Positions 28,711-38,891 are shown, numbered from the stretch's first letter. The stretch is 64,000 nucleotides of DNA from Rhodohalobacter sp. SW132 (GCF_003390325.1 NZ_QUOK01000008.1:62001-126000), one strand, 5' to 3'. The notes: generated from the sequence alone by a model not told the origin. Made by a program: numbers and translations.

Positions 28711-29979
28711 ATGACATCTACAAAAGACGCAATCGCACTCGAAAACAAATATGGTGCCCACAATTATCATCCGCTGCCGGTTGTACTCTCAAAAGGTGAT
28801 GGAGTCTATGTGTGGGATCCGGAGGGAAACCGGTATTTCGATTTTTTATCCGCGTATTCAGCGGTAAATCAAGGCCATTGCCATCCCGCCATTATCGGGG
28901 CACTCAAGGAGCAGGCAGAAACACTCACGCTGACTTCACGTGCGTTTTATAACGATGTGCTGGGGCCATATGAAAAATTTATCACCGAATATTTCGGGTT
29001 TGATAAAGTTCTGCCAATGAACACCGGGGCAGAAGGTGTGGAAACGGCTATCAAAATCTGCCGGAAATGGGCCTACGAAAAGAAAGGAATCCCTGAAAAC
29101 GAAGCGAAGATTATTGTCTGCACAAATAACTTTCACGGGAGAACTACAACGATCATCTCCTTTTCGAATGATACAGATGCTCAGAAAAATTTCGGCCCCT
29201 ACACTCCGGGTTTTATAAAAGTTGAATACAACAATATTGATGATCTTGAAAGCGCACTGCAGGATGATTCGGTTGCAGGTTTTCTTGTTGAACCGATACA
29301 GGGTGAAGCCGGTGTGATGGTACCTGATGAAGATTATCTTTCAAAGGCGAAAGCTTTGTGCCATAAGTACGATGCTCTTTTTATTGCGGATGAAATTCAG
29401 ACCGGCATTGCCCGAACCGGCAGCCTGCTTGCGGTTTGCGGAGATTGCACCTGCGAAAACCACTGTGAACGGCAGCCTGAAACGTATGTAAAACCAGATA
29501 TTCTAATTCTTGGAAAAGCACTGTCAGGCGGAGTGTACCCGGTATCAGCGGTGCTGGCTGATCAAGAGGTAATGGATGTCATCAAACCGGGTCAGCACGG
29601 GTCAACTTTCGGCGGAAATCCCCTGGCAGCAAAAGTAGCGATAGCGGCGCTGAATGTCGTCCGGGATGAAAACCTGGCTGTAAACGCACGTAAGCTTGGA
29701 ATTCAGTTCAGAAATAAAATGAACGAACTGAAAGAGAAATCGAAGTTAATCAATACGGTTCGCGGCAAAGGCCTTCTGAACGCAATTGAAATTAATGACA
29801 GCCCAGGAAGCAGTACGGCGTGGGATATCTGTGTGAAACTGAAAGAAAATGGGTTACTTGCAAAACCGACACACGGAAATATCATCCGGTTTGCCCCTCC
29901 GCTGGTGATGACCTCCGAACAGCTTGATGAATGCATCAAAATTATAGAAAAAACAATTCTTGAGTTTAATCGCTCCTGA
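28711..29979 (+). CDS. rocD: Ornithine--oxo-acid aminotransferase
   Basis: A 422-residue class III aminotransferase that transfers the delta-amino group of ornithine to 2-oxoglutarate, giving glutamate semialdehyde for proline or glutamate synthesis. Features: [18 protein letters not shown] (phosphate-binding region), Asp227-Glu228 in [11 protein letters not shown] lysine Lys269 in [17 protein letters not shown], and [17 protein letters not shown]. An insertion with four cysteines (Cys243, Cys246, Cys248, Cys252 in [15 protein letters not shown]) lies just before the PLP lysine; from memory a similar cluster occurs in many Bacteroidota homologues and could bind a metal. It is monocistronic and followed by a terminator. 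It connects with the ornithine/alanine racemase-like gene at 17.6 kb. Confidence 0.93.
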   Translation: MTSTKDAIALENKYGAHNYHPLPVVLSKGDGVYVWDPEGNRYFDFLSAYSAVNQGHCHPAIIGALKEQAETLTLTSRAFYNDVLGPYEKFITEYFGFDKVLPMNTGAEGVETAIKICRKWAYEKKGIPENEAKIIVCTNNFHGRTTTIISFSNDTDAQKNFGPYTPGFIKVEYNNIDDLESALQDDSVAGFLVEPIQGEAGVMVPDEDYLSKAKALCHKYDALFIADEIQTGIARTGSLLAVCGDCTCENHCERQPETYVKPDILILGKALSGGVYPVSAVLADQEVMDVIKPGQHGSTFGGNPLAAKVAIAALNVVRDENLAVNARKLGIQFRNKMNELKEKSKLINTVRGKGLLNAIEINDSPGSSTAWDICVKLKENGLLAKPTHGNIIRFAPPLVMTSEQLDECIKIIEKTILEFNRS

Positions 29980-30004
29980 ACTTCTCTTCTAATCTTCCAA
30001 TTTT

Positions 30005-30034
30005 AAACAGGGCATTTTTTTATGCCCTGTTTTC
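30005..30034 (+). terminator. Rho-independent terminator of rocD
   Basis: Eleven-base arms aaacagggcat (30005-30015) and atgccctgttt (30022-30032) around a T loop, followed by more T residues, 25 bp past the rocD stop. The remainder of the 337-bp gap to the next gene (to 30316) shows no gene. Confidence 0.85.
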
Positions 30035-30316
30035 CATTTCTAAAAAACAGGCTTTCAGAACAACCGGCCGGAATTACTCTCCTCACATCTGCCGGAATTC
30101 TGAATTTTAAATCAAAATTGCTGCCACTCACGATTTTATGGGAACGATCTCTTTTCACCGGAAGTTTATTCGATAGTTCTGAAAATATCTGACTTTTTGG
30201 AACCCTAACTTTTAGCGGTTTTCAAATTTTCAGAACAGTTCTCTGAAATCCTTTCTCACAAATATATGTGTGAAGGTTGTCAGGATTCACTGTAACCCCA
30301 ACTTAACCCCAATCCT

Positions 30317-32752
30317 ATGAACCGTATATTTACGTTTCTAAGTTACTTTACGTCTGCTTTTTTAGTGATGCTGGTAGCGGTTTCAAGTGCATTTGCACAA
30401 GACGAAACCGCGAATCTCCAAATCATCCATAATTCACCAGATCCTGCAGTTTCCACTGTAGATATCTTTGTGAATGGTGATGAATTCCTAACCGGTGTTG
30501 ATTTCCGCGATGCCACTGCATTTACCGAAGTACCCGCAGGAGTGGAACTGAATATTCAGATCGCCCCCGCCGATGCCGGAATTGAGAACGCCGTCGGACC
30601 CTTCACCTACACCCTCGATGAAGATGGATACTATATTGTTGTCGCATCAGGTGTTGTAGACGAAGCTGAGTTTCCCGATGCTGCCGGATTTTCTCTTGAA
30701 GTCTACGGAGCCGGTCAAACCGAAGCTTCTGACCCAACGATGACCGACATCAACATTCATCACGGCTCACCGGACGCACCCGCTGTGGATATCTATCTCA
30801 CCCAGGTTGAAGATGGCGCAGCTGTTCCTAACCTCGCATTCCCTGAGTTCACAGGTTATGTACCGCTCAGCCCGCAAAATGAGATTGTAGGAATTGCAGG
30901 CGCCGGCGGTGATGTGCTGGTTGAATTTGAAGCACCGCTCGCTGACCTCGGCCTTGAAGGCAGCGCATTAGTTGTACTCGCATCCGGATTTTTTACTGAA
31001 GAGTATGCGAGTTACGGAAACAGTTTTGGAATACTGGCTGTTCTGCCTGATGGCACAACGGTTCTGCTTGATGCAGTTGAAGAGGAAGATCCAACCGCGA
31101 ATCTCCAAATCATCCATAATTCACCGGATCCTGCAGTATCCTCTGTAGATATCTTTGTGAATGGTGATGAATTCCTAACCGGAGTTGATTTCCGTGCGGC
31201 AACGGCCTTCACCGAAGTACCCGCCGGAGTAGAACTGAATATTCAGATCGCCCCCGCCGATGCCGGAATTGAGAACGCCGTCGGACCCTTCACCTACACC
31301 CTCGATGAAGATGGATACTATATTGTTGTCGCATCAGGTGTTGTAGACGAAGCTGAGTTTCCCGATGCTGCCGGATTTTCTCTTGAAGTCTACGGAGCAG
31401 GTCAAACCGAAGCCTCCGACCCAGCGATGACCGACATCAACATTCATCACGGCTCGCCGGATGCACCCGCTGTGGATATCTATCTTACCCAGGTTGAAGA
31501 TGCCGCAGCTGTTCCTAACCTCGCATTTCCTGAGTTCACAGGTTATGTACCGCTCAGCCCGCAAAATGAGATTGTAGGAATTGCAGGTGCCGGCGGTGAT
31601 GTTCTGGTTGAATTTGAAGCACCCCTCGCTGATCTCGGACTTGAAGGCGGCGCCCTAGTCGTACTTGCATCCGGATTTTTCACCGATTATGCCGGTGAAG
31701 ATAACGGATTTGGCCTGTTAGCCGTTCTGCCTGATGGCACGACGGTTCTGCTTGATGCAGTTACGGATGCCGATATGGCAAATGTACAAATCATTCATAA
31801 TTCGCCGGACCCAGCAGCCGCATCTGTTGACGTTTTTGTGAACGGTGAGCTGACGCTTCCGGGTGTAGAATTCAGAACAGCAACTCCATTTTTAGAACTT
31901 CCCGGAGATACGCCGCTTGATATTGTGGTTTCACCGGAAGATGCCGGCATCGAAGCAGGTATTGAGTTTGCAGGAGTTGAGTTCACCTCAGGCTGGAGCT
32001 ATTACGTAGTTGCAACCGGCGTGCTTGATCCTTCAGCATTTGCTGATAATCCAGATGGCGTGGATACTGGATTTTTCCTGGATGTCATTCCTAACGCATC
32101 AACAACCGCTGCAGATGAAAATGAATTCGAGTTCCTTTTATACCACGGTTCTCCTGATGCACCTGCTGTTGATGTAGCTGCACGTGATGTTGCTCAGCTT
32201 GCGGATGGATTCTCATTCACCGATTACACAGATGATTACATCAATGTGCCAGCCGGTGAATATGTAATTGACATTTTTGCCGCAGGCGGTACTGAACCTC
32301 TTGTATCTTTTGATGCAGATGTGTCCACTCTCGCAGGAAGCACCGGTGTTATTCTCGCCAGCGGATTCCTGAATCCGTCAGCAAATAACGACGGTCCCGC
32401 ATTTGGTGGTATTGTAGTTCTGCCTGATGGAAACGTAATTGAACTCGGAGTTGCAACAAGTAACGAAGAGGTTTCAGACATCCTGCCGGGAAGCTTTGAA
32501 CTCAATCAAAACTACCCGAATCCTTTCAACCCCACAACAACAATCAGCTATGCGTTACCTGAAGCTTCCAATGTAAGAATCGAAGTATTCAGTGTAACCG
32601 GACAGCAAGTGGCTACCGTGGTTGACACCCGCCAGAGCGCAGGGCAATACAATGTATCATTCGATGCAAGTGCCCTCTCAAGCGGTGTCTACCTGTACAG
32701 AATCCAGGCTGATAACTTTACGCAAACCCGCAGAATGACGCTGATTAAGTAA
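30317..32752 (+). CDS. Secreted DUF4397-repeat protein with type IX secretion C-terminal sorting domain
   Basis: An 811-residue surface or secreted protein. The signal peptide ends AFA (residue 27). Residues about 30-715 contain six DUF4397-like beta modules arranged as three pairs. The first two pairs (start NLQIIHNSPDPAVS, second half INIHHGSPDAPAVDIYL) are nearly identical at protein and DNA level; the third (VQIIHNSPDPAAASVDVFVN, LLYHGSPDAPAVDVAA) is diverged. Residues 723-811 form a type A C-terminal domain: FELNQNYPNPFNPTTTISY, SGVYLYRIQADN, RRMTLIK, recognised by the type IX secretion system, which cleaves it and anchors the protein to the cell surface. The function of DUF4397 modules is unknown; an adhesive or structural surface role is a guess. 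The protein is strongly acidic. Confidence 0.93.
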   Translation: MNRIFTFLSYFTSAFLVMLVAVSSAFAQDETANLQIIHNSPDPAVSTVDIFVNGDEFLTGVDFRDATAFTEVPAGVELNIQIAPADAGIENAVGPFTYTLDEDGYYIVVASGVVDEAEFPDAAGFSLEVYGAGQTEASDPTMTDINIHHGSPDAPAVDIYLTQVEDGAAVPNLAFPEFTGYVPLSPQNEIVGIAGAGGDVLVEFEAPLADLGLEGSALVVLASGFFTEEYASYGNSFGILAVLPDGTTVLLDAVEEEDPTANLQIIHNSPDPAVSSVDIFVNGDEFLTGVDFRAATAFTEVPAGVELNIQIAPADAGIENAVGPFTYTLDEDGYYIVVASGVVDEAEFPDAAGFSLEVYGAGQTEASDPAMTDINIHHGSPDAPAVDIYLTQVEDAAAVPNLAFPEFTGYVPLSPQNEIVGIAGAGGDVLVEFEAPLADLGLEGGALVVLASGFFTDYAGEDNGFGLLAVLPDGTTVLLDAVTDADMANVQIIHNSPDPAAASVDVFVNGELTLPGVEFRTATPFLELPGDTPLDIVVSPEDAGIEAGIEFAGVEFTSGWSYYVVATGVLDPSAFADNPDGVDTGFFLDVIPNASTTAADENEFEFLLYHGSPDAPAVDVAARDVAQLADGFSFTDYTDDYINVPAGEYVIDIFAAGGTEPLVSFDADVSTLAGSTGVILASGFLNPSANNDGPAFGGIVVLPDGNVIELGVATSNEEVSDILPGSFELNQNYPNPFNPTTTISYALPEASNVRIEVFSVTGQQVATVVDTRQSAGQYNVSFDASALSSGVYLYRIQADNFTQTRRMTLIK
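30411..31778 (+). repeat. Tandem 687-bp direct repeat within the DUF4397 gene
   Basis: The unit starting at cgaatctccaaatcatccat (30411) recurs at 31098, exactly 687 bp or 229 codons later, with almost the same nucleotides, including long stretches identical at silent positions. A third diverged copy begins about 681 bp further, at 31779. The high identity of the first two copies indicates recent duplication or gene conversion. Confidence 0.9.
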
Positions 32753-32783
32753 TTTCTTTCAGCATTTTTACGGACCAATTTAC

Positions 32784-32828
32784 AAAACCCGGCAACTTCA
32801 GTTTTATTTACTGAATTGCCGGGTTTTT
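32784..32828 (+). terminator. Rho-independent terminator of the DUF4397 gene
   Basis: A long stem: aaacccggcaa (32785-32795) pairs with ttgccgggttt (32815-32825), with cttcag/ctgaat partially extending it, followed by seven T residues. It is 33 bp past the stop codon. Confidence 0.88.
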
Positions 32829-33028
32829 TTATTTCGGGATTTGATGGTGTAAATCTACTCCTATCTTCACTAAAGTTAAATTTGATTGCAAAAACCTGCT
32901 ATTTGGAAGGCTCAAAGGACTAATTCAATCCAAATCAGCGATTTTGATTTTTGCCGGTTCTGTTTGTTATCATTATCATAGTAATATTTTCGCGATTCAA
33001 TATAATAATCAAACGGAGCTCTATACTG

Positions 33029-34363
33029 ATGATATCCCCCCAAGATGTTCGACCGACCCTGCAAAAACATATACTGGCAGACGGTTTTGAAATTGTTCTC
33101 GATCTGAAAAAAAGTAAAGGCGCCTATCTCCACGATTCGGTTACCGGTAAGAAGTATCTCGATTTCTTTACGTTTTTTGCATCCAATCCGCTGGGAATGA
33201 ATCATGACCGATTGGCTGAAGATCCCGATTTTGTTCAAAAACTGGGTCAGGTTGCCATTAATAAACCGTCCAATTCTGATGTCTATACAGAAGAGATGGC
33301 CCATTTTGTGGATACATTTTCACGGGTCGGCATCCCGGATTACATGCCGTATACCTTTTTTGTTTCCGGAGGAGCCCTTGCCGTAGAAAATGCCCTTAAA
33401 GTGGCGTTTGACTGGAAAGTGCAGAAAAATTTTGAGAAAGGTTACAGGCACGAGAAAGGGCACAAAGTTCTTCATCTCGACAAAGCGTTCCACGGCCGCA
33501 GCGGGTATACGCTCTCGCTTACCAACACCGATCCAAAAAAAGTAAAATATTTCCCGAAATTCGACTGGCCAAGAATTCACAATCCAACCGTCAGCCACCC
33601 GCTGGATGAAACCAGTCTTGAGGCAGTGAAGAAAGAAGAACAAAAATCTCTCGCCCAGGCACGGCAATATTTTGAAATCTATAAAGATGACATCGCCTGT
33701 ATTCTGCTTGAACCGATCCAGGGCGAAGGCGGCGACAACCATTTCAGAACCGAATATCATCGTGAACTGCGAAATCTGGCTGATGAATATGATGCACTGC
33801 TGATTTACGATGAGGTACAAACCGGGGTTGGACTTACCGGGAAATTCTGGTGCCATGAGCACTACGTAAAACCCGACATCCTCGCTTTCGGTAAAAAAGC
33901 ACAAGTTTGCGGAATTCTTGCATCCGACAGAGTTGATGATATCGACACAAACTGTTTTCACGTCTCCTCACGTATCAATTCCACATGGGGAGGAAACCTG
34001 GTGGATATGGTTCGGTTTGATCGTATTCTGGAAGTGATTGAAGAGGATAAACTTGTTGATCACGCCGCTGAAACAGGTGAATATCTGCAACAAAAAATTT
34101 CAGATTGGGCCGATAGCTCCGAACATCTATCCAACCCCAGGGGTAAAGGACTTTTCTGTGCTATCGATCTGCCGGATACGCATTCCCGGGATGCCGTTTT
34201 AAAAGAGGCCTTAAAAAATGGATTGATGATCCTTGGCTGCGGCACAAAAACCATCCGGTTTCGACCGCCGCTCACCATTCAGAAAGATCAGCTTGATGAG
34301 GGAATGTCAATTTTGCAAAAGAGTTTTACCACTTCACTTGCAAAATGCCCTGTTGCGGAGTAA
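33029..34363 (+). CDS. lat: L-lysine 6-transaminase
   Basis: A 444-residue class III aminotransferase from the ATG at 33029, which has GGAG ten bases upstream; the open frame extends 26 codons further upstream but that part reads as a run of hydrophobic codons without similarity. Sequence such as RPTLQKHILADGFEIV, FVSGGALAVENALKVAFDWK, LLEPIQGEGGDNHF, IYDEVQTGVGLTGKFW and AFGKKAQVCGI (PLP lysine at 289-290) matches lysine epsilon-aminotransferase, which makes allysine (2-aminoadipate 6-semialdehyde) and glutamate from lysine and 2-oxoglutarate. With rocD 4 kb upstream, this segment has two omega-aminotransferases for basic amino acids. Its product is normally oxidised to 2-aminoadipate; a dehydrogenase for this is not in the window. 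Confidence 0.93.
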   Translation: MISPQDVRPTLQKHILADGFEIVLDLKKSKGAYLHDSVTGKKYLDFFTFFASNPLGMNHDRLAEDPDFVQKLGQVAINKPSNSDVYTEEMAHFVDTFSRVGIPDYMPYTFFVSGGALAVENALKVAFDWKVQKNFEKGYRHEKGHKVLHLDKAFHGRSGYTLSLTNTDPKKVKYFPKFDWPRIHNPTVSHPLDETSLEAVKKEEQKSLAQARQYFEIYKDDIACILLEPIQGEGGDNHFRTEYHRELRNLADEYDALLIYDEVQTGVGLTGKFWCHEHYVKPDILAFGKKAQVCGILASDRVDDIDTNCFHVSSRINSTWGGNLVDMVRFDRILEVIEEDKLVDHAAETGEYLQQKISDWADSSEHLSNPRGKGLFCAIDLPDTHSRDAVLKEALKNGLMILGCGTKTIRFRPPLTIQKDQLDEGMSILQKSFTTSLAKCPVAE

Positions 34364-34415
34364 CATAACAGGTAAGTATCTACTGTGGCATCAAAAGTCA
34401 CAAGATCTTCAAAAC

Positions 34416-34632
34416 AGTGAGGCTGTCCAAAAAGCATGAACTGAATTCTCAGAACCTAAATACCTTAAGTAGGCTATGAATGTTTTATTGAGCTCCCCTC
34501 CATATGAAGTGTTTTTGCGACATAGGGAGGGGCCGGGGGTGGGTCAAAAAGATCAGGTGCTCAAGTTTAACTCAAAAATTTGAATTAATTTGGCGCTGAT
34601 TAATAAAAATCCACTTTTTGGACAGACTCACT
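34416..34632. mobile_element. MITE-like element with 19-bp terminal inverted repeats (copy 1)
   Basis: The ends agtgaggctgtccaaaaag (34416-34434) and ctttttggacagactcact (34614-34632) are inverted repeats with one mismatch. The 217-bp interior has no gene. Part of the interior (34460-34539) matches 39128-39207 in inverted orientation at about 67 of 80 bases. The terminal core GTCCAAAAAG is shared with the elements at 35.3 and 38.9 kb. I see no clear target-site duplication. Confidence 0.7.
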
Positions 34633-34688
34633 ACACAATATTTTAACGATGACATCACAATGCTATCACATAACCAAAAGCGAGAACC

Positions 34689-35228
34689 ATGTCCTATATT
34701 AATCTGAATAACGATCTGCCGGGAATTGTCGGTTTGATGACATACAGCCCGGAAACGGCTAAACCGCTCAATGAGCTGGCCGAAATCCTTTTACGAGGGC
34801 CATCAACACTTACTTCTGCCGAACGGGAAATGATTGCTTCGTATGTCTCTCACCGCAATGAGTGCCATTTTTGTCACTCTTGCCACGGCGCGGCTGCAGC
34901 ACACCACCTGGATGGAGATTTGGATCTTCTGGACGATATCAAAAACGGGTTTCAGAAAACGGAAATCTCAGACAAGCTTCGTGAACTGCTCAATATTGCC
35001 GGAAAAGTGCAGATTTTAGGCAATAAGGTAGAGGAGAAAGATATCGAAGCTGCACGGAGTGAAGGAGCAACAGACCGTGAAATCCACGATACAGTTTTGA
35101 TTGCGGCCGCCTTTTGCATGTACAACCGTTACGTTGACGGACTCGGAACGTGGGCGCCGGAAGATAAGGAATCGTACGACGAAACCGGCCGGATGCTGGC
35201 TCACGAAGGATATGGTAGTTCGATCTGA
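34689..35228 (+). CDS. AhpD-like/carboxymuconolactone-decarboxylase-family peroxidase-related protein
   Basis: A 179-residue all-helical protein of the AhpD/CMD superfamily. The catalytic signature is NECHFCHSCHGAAAAH with Cys59, Cys62 and His66 in the C-x2-C-x3-H arrangement, preceded by LTSAEREMIASYVSHRNE. A third cysteine, Cys65, lies inside the motif. Members of this group are disulphide-based peroxidases or reductases that act with a dithiol partner. It is a single gene between two MITE-like elements. The specific peroxide or alkyl donor is unknown. Confidence 0.85.
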   Translation: MSYINLNNDLPGIVGLMTYSPETAKPLNELAEILLRGPSTLTSAEREMIASYVSHRNECHFCHSCHGAAAAHHLDGDLDLLDDIKNGFQKTEISDKLRELLNIAGKVQILGNKVEEKDIEAARSEGATDREIHDTVLIAAAFCMYNRYVDGLGTWAPEDKESYDETGRMLAHEGYGSSI

Positions 35229-35289
35229 CTCGGGGGCGGGGTAAGAACCTCGTCTGCACTCTGTATCTGCGGACCGAGGATTTATTTTG

Positions 35290-35505
35290 AACCTGAGTTC
35301 GATTCTTAAATTTTTCGTATATCAACAAAAACAGTCCAAAAAGGGCGTTAGTTAATTTAATTCGTCAATAATTATGTCATGCCGGACTCCGATCCGGTAT
35401 CTCCTGCCTTGATAAGGACGTGAGATCACGTCCCGAACGCCTTCGGGATGCGAGATGACGCCCTTTTTGGACTGTTTTTGACATTTTTAAATAGAACTCA
35501 GGTTT
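35290..35505. mobile_element. MITE-like element with nested inverted repeats (copy 2)
   Basis: Outer arms aacctgagttc (35290-35300) and gaactcaggtt (35495-35505), inner arms caaaaacagtccaaaaagggcg (35326-35347) and cgccctttttggactgtttttg (35459-35480, perfect complement). The interior contains gtcatgccggactccgatccggtatctcctgc in two hairpin-forming pieces, nearly identical to the interior of the copy at 38.9 kb. No gene inside. The element fills most of the gap between the convergent AhpD-like and SDR genes; the rest (35506-35623) holds an imperfect inverted repeat, gcaactctgccagg with ctggcaggttgc. Confidence 0.75.
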
Positions 35506-35623
35506 TGAGTATCACTGTAGTTAGCAACTCTGCCAGGAATCCTCGCAAAAAAGCGCTCGGCTACTCTGGCAGGTTGCGCAAATGCCACATAGTGATCCCC
35601 TCGGGGCAGCCGTCAACCGGGGT

Positions 35624-36343
35624 TTAGACCATTTGGTGAGATTCCGGCTGAATCACTATTTCGTTAAGCACTGATTGCGCCGGTTGTGATGCTGCATAGT
35701 AGACCGCTTTTGCGACCTCTTGCGGGCTTAGCATCTTATCTTTCTGAACCCGCATATCTACATTCGGATTATCCCAGAACTCCGTGTCGACTCCGCCAAG
35801 ATAGAGGAGTGAAAATTTGATATTTCCGCGTCGCTGCTCTACAACCAATGCTTTTGTAAATCCTGTCACCGCATATTTTGATGCGGAATAGACCGAGGTG
35901 TTTTTCATTACAGCTTTGCCAAGAATGCCGGGAAACATAATGATGCGTCCTTGTTTATCTGTGGCCATGTATCGCATTACCGCCTGTGTAACAAGAAATG
36001 TACCAAACACATTTACGTCAAATACTTCTTTGGCGTGATCGGGTTTGATATCGAGCACCGGCTGGATCAGGCCTACCCCAAAAGCGTTTACCAAAACATC
36101 AATCTGCCCAAGATCTTCGTGCACCTCTCGTGCCATAGCAGAAACCGAGGCCAGGTCAGTGACGTCCACTTCAATCACAAAAGCTTCTCCTCCTGAATCG
36201 TTAATCTCTTTCGCTTTATCATCTGCTTTTGAGCGATCGCGTGCTGCCAGTACAACTTTGGCTCCGGCTTTGGTGAATAGATCAGCAGATGCCTGGCCAA
36301 TTCCACCCGATCCGCCTACAATCAATACTACTTTATCATCCAT
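35624..36343 (-). CDS. SDR-family oxidoreductase
   Basis: A 239-residue short-chain dehydrogenase/reductase. The cofactor motif GGSGGIG is at residues 10-16, the NAG-like segment is NAFG (86-89), Asn111 is present, and the active-site Tyr152 and Lys156 are in VYSASKYAV. Where the catalytic Ser normally lies (after GRII), this protein has MFPGILGK, so that Ser seems to be replaced by Pro or Gly. It likely uses NADP(H), since basic residues (AARDRSKAD) follow the second strand. No pathway is indicated by its neighbours. Reduced catalysis or another acid is possible. Confidence 0.88.
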   Translation of the reverse strand: MDDKVVLIVGGSGGIGQASADLFTKAGAKVVLAARDRSKADDKAKEINDSGGEAFVIEVDVTDLASVSAMAREVHEDLGQIDVLVNAFGVGLIQPVLDIKPDHAKEVFDVNVFGTFLVTQAVMRYMATDKQGRIIMFPGILGKAVMKNTSVYSASKYAVTGFTKALVVEQRRGNIKFSLLYLGGVDTEFWDNPNVDMRVQKDKMLSPQEVAKAVYYAASQPAQSVLNEIVIQPESHQMV

Positions 36344-36484
36344 AATGGTTCTGTAAATTCCTTCGCGGTATCAACACATTTTTCAATTTTGATACCGCAT
36401 CATTTCAATTCTTTGTTCATCGAAACAAGGAAATGGTGATGAGAATCGTTCGCGAAAATCGCCTGGTTATGAAACAGAATATCT

Positions 36485-38722
36485 CTACTGCCCCATCGCT
36501 TTTGGAATCACAGACTCATAAACTTCTTTCAGCTCTTCAACCGGAGTTTCAACGAATTCGTCGATGATCAGCTTTTTACCACCCACAACACCGAGCTCAT
36601 CATACGGCAGATCGTGTTTATCAAAAAACACCTCGAGAGAGCGTGCATCGGACCTCGGTACGGTAACTACCACACCAGATTGCGCCTCACTGTAGAGTAC
36701 GTCGATGATCGACCCGTTCAGTTCTTTGACAGAAACATTCGCCCCGATTCCGGAGAAGATTGCCATTTCAGCAAGGGTAACCGCAATACCTCCGTCAGAA
36801 ATATCGTGGGCCGCATTTATTTTTCCGTTTTGGATTGCATCAAGCAAAATCTTCTGCAGCTTTACTTCAAACTCAAGGTCAAGCTCAGGGGCATCTCCTG
36901 AAGTAATTCCGTGAACGGTTTTCAGGTATTCACTGCCGCCAAGTCCGTGGCGCCGGCTTCCAATATAATAGACAATATCGTCGCTGTTTTTAAAACCGGG
37001 CGTCATGATATGTTTTTCAACATCTTCAACAATGCCCAGCATACCGATAACCGGTGTTGGGAAAATCGCACCGTTAGGGTTTTCATTGTAGAGACTTACA
37101 TTTCCGCCGGTTACGGGTGTATTCAGCGCCCTGCATGCGTCTCCCATTCCGCCAACCGCCTCCCGAAATGTCCAGTATACTTCAGGCTTGTAGGGATTTC
37201 CAAAATTGAGACAGTTAGTAATAGCCACCGGTTTGGCTCCGCTGCACACCACATTGCGGGCTGATTCTGCCACCGCAATCTGCCCGCCGCGCCGCGGGTT
37301 CAGGTAGACATATCGCCCGTTGCAATCGGTTTTAACCGCAAGACCTTTATTGGATCCCTTGATGCGAATCACACCGGAATCTGAAGCACCGGGAGCATTC
37401 ACTGTATTGGTTCGCACCATGGTATCATACTGTTCATGTACCCATCGTTTGGATGCGATATTCGGAGCGGATAACAGTGATTTCAATGTTTTGTTATGAT
37501 CTTTCGGATGCGACAAAGTGGAGAAATCAAATGACTGAACTTCATCCAGGTATTTGGGGCGTACCGCTTCCCGTTCATATTGCGGTGCACCGCCGCCAAG
37601 CACGAGAGAATCCGCGGGAATATCGGCCTTCACTTCACCATCTTTCAGGTAGGTTACTTTATCCCCTTCAACCACTTCACCAATGACAACAGCGTTTAGG
37701 TCCCATTTTTCGTAAACGTCAATTACTTCCTGTTCCCGTCCTTTTTCCGCTACCACGAGCATGCGCTCCTGGCTTTCGCTGAGCAGCAATTCGTAGGCCG
37801 TCATTCCATCTTCCCGCATTGGAACTTTATCGAGATCGAGACGCATTCCCTGTCCTCCCTTTGCGGTCATTTCGGATGAAGAGCATGCAATTCCGGCTGC
37901 TCCCATATCCTGCATCCCCACAACGGCGCCGGTTTTCAGCACTTCAAGGCTCGCTTCAAGAAGAAGTTTTTCAGTAAACGGGTCACCAACCTGAACACTT
38001 GGCCGTTTGGCCTCACTCTCTTCGCTGATCTCTTCCGATGCAAAGGTTGCACCATGAATACCATCGCGGCCTGTACTTGCACCTACAATAATCACCGGGT
38101 TCCCGATCCCTTCAGCAATTGCAGAAGCCGTTTCGCCCACTTTTACCAGACCAATACTCATCGCATTTACAAGAGGATTTCCCTCGTACGCTTCATCAAA
38201 GCAGACTTCACCGCCTACAACCGGTACTCCAAATGAATTTCCATAATCGGAGATTCCGCGAACCACCCCGTCGAGCAGATATCGAACCCGGGGTTCATTC
38301 ATCGATCCAAACCGAAGTGAGTTCAGGGATGCAACCGGACGCGCTCCCATGGTAAAAATGTCGCGATGAATTCCGCCCACACCGGTAGCCGCTCCCTGGT
38401 ACGGTTCAATCGCTGAAGGGTGATTGTGACTTTCAATTTTAAATGCGCACGCGAGTCCGTCGCCAATATCCACAAGTCCGGCGTTCTCCTCACCTGCATC
38501 AACAAGAAGCTGAGGGCCGCTACGGGGCAGTTTTTTAATTTCGAGAATGGAGTTTTTGTAGGAGCAGTGTTCACTCCACATCACGGAATAGACACCCAGC
38601 TCAGAAAAGGTTGGGATCCTGCCGAGATACGATTTGATCATTTCAAATTCTTCCTCGTTCAGGCCGTGTTCAATAGCAAGTTCGAGCGTTACTTCCGGTT
38701 CGTGTACCTTCGTTTGAGACAT
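36485..38722 (-). CDS. purL: Phosphoribosylformylglycinamidine synthase II
   Basis: A 745-residue small-type PurL (Bacillus/Thermotoga type), the ATP-dependent FGAM synthase subunit of purine synthesis. It has the two-fold repeated PurM-like fold: first half with [47 protein letters not shown]; second half with [28 protein letters not shown] and [18 protein letters not shown]. The small type requires PurQ as glutaminase and PurS; neither is in the window. It is monocistronic here, flanked by a MITE-like element upstream. Confidence 0.97.
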   Translation of the reverse strand: MSQTKVHEPEVTLELAIEHGLNEEEFEMIKSYLGRIPTFSELGVYSVMWSEHCSYKNSILEIKKLPRSGPQLLVDAGEENAGLVDIGDGLACAFKIESHNHPSAIEPYQGAATGVGGIHRDIFTMGARPVASLNSLRFGSMNEPRVRYLLDGVVRGISDYGNSFGVPVVGGEVCFDEAYEGNPLVNAMSIGLVKVGETASAIAEGIGNPVIIVGASTGRDGIHGATFASEEISEESEAKRPSVQVGDPFTEKLLLEASLEVLKTGAVVGMQDMGAAGIACSSSEMTAKGGQGMRLDLDKVPMREDGMTAYELLLSESQERMLVVAEKGREQEVIDVYEKWDLNAVVIGEVVEGDKVTYLKDGEVKADIPADSLVLGGGAPQYEREAVRPKYLDEVQSFDFSTLSHPKDHNKTLKSLLSAPNIASKRWVHEQYDTMVRTNTVNAPGASDSGVIRIKGSNKGLAVKTDCNGRYVYLNPRRGGQIAVAESARNVVCSGAKPVAITNCLNFGNPYKPEVYWTFREAVGGMGDACRALNTPVTGGNVSLYNENPNGAIFPTPVIGMLGIVEDVEKHIMTPGFKNSDDIVYYIGSRRHGLGGSEYLKTVHGITSGDAPELDLEFEVKLQKILLDAIQNGKINAAHDISDGGIAVTLAEMAIFSGIGANVSVKELNGSIIDVLYSEAQSGVVVTVPRSDARSLEVFFDKHDLPYDELGVVGGKKLIIDEFVETPVEELKEVYESVIPKAMGQ

Positions 38723-38891
38723 TGAGTGAGAACTATTTTCGATTTCTTTTATATCATCGTAAAATACGAATTCTCACTCTACTTTTCCCCTTCGATTCTG
38801 AGGATTTTCAAACTGAAGTGCTGAAAAAGAGTAAATATCTTTAGCACACCGCCAAATAGAGTATCCGTTCATTTTCACCCACCCCGTCCCC

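Noticed and set aside
32951-33028. N-terminal extension of the lysine aminotransferase
   Set aside because: The hydrophobic 26-residue extension from TTG has no similarity to the family; GGAG precedes the downstream ATG.
36614-38725. Long antisense open frames opposite purL
   Set aside because: They follow the codon structure of purL on the other strand and have no recognisable motifs or starts.
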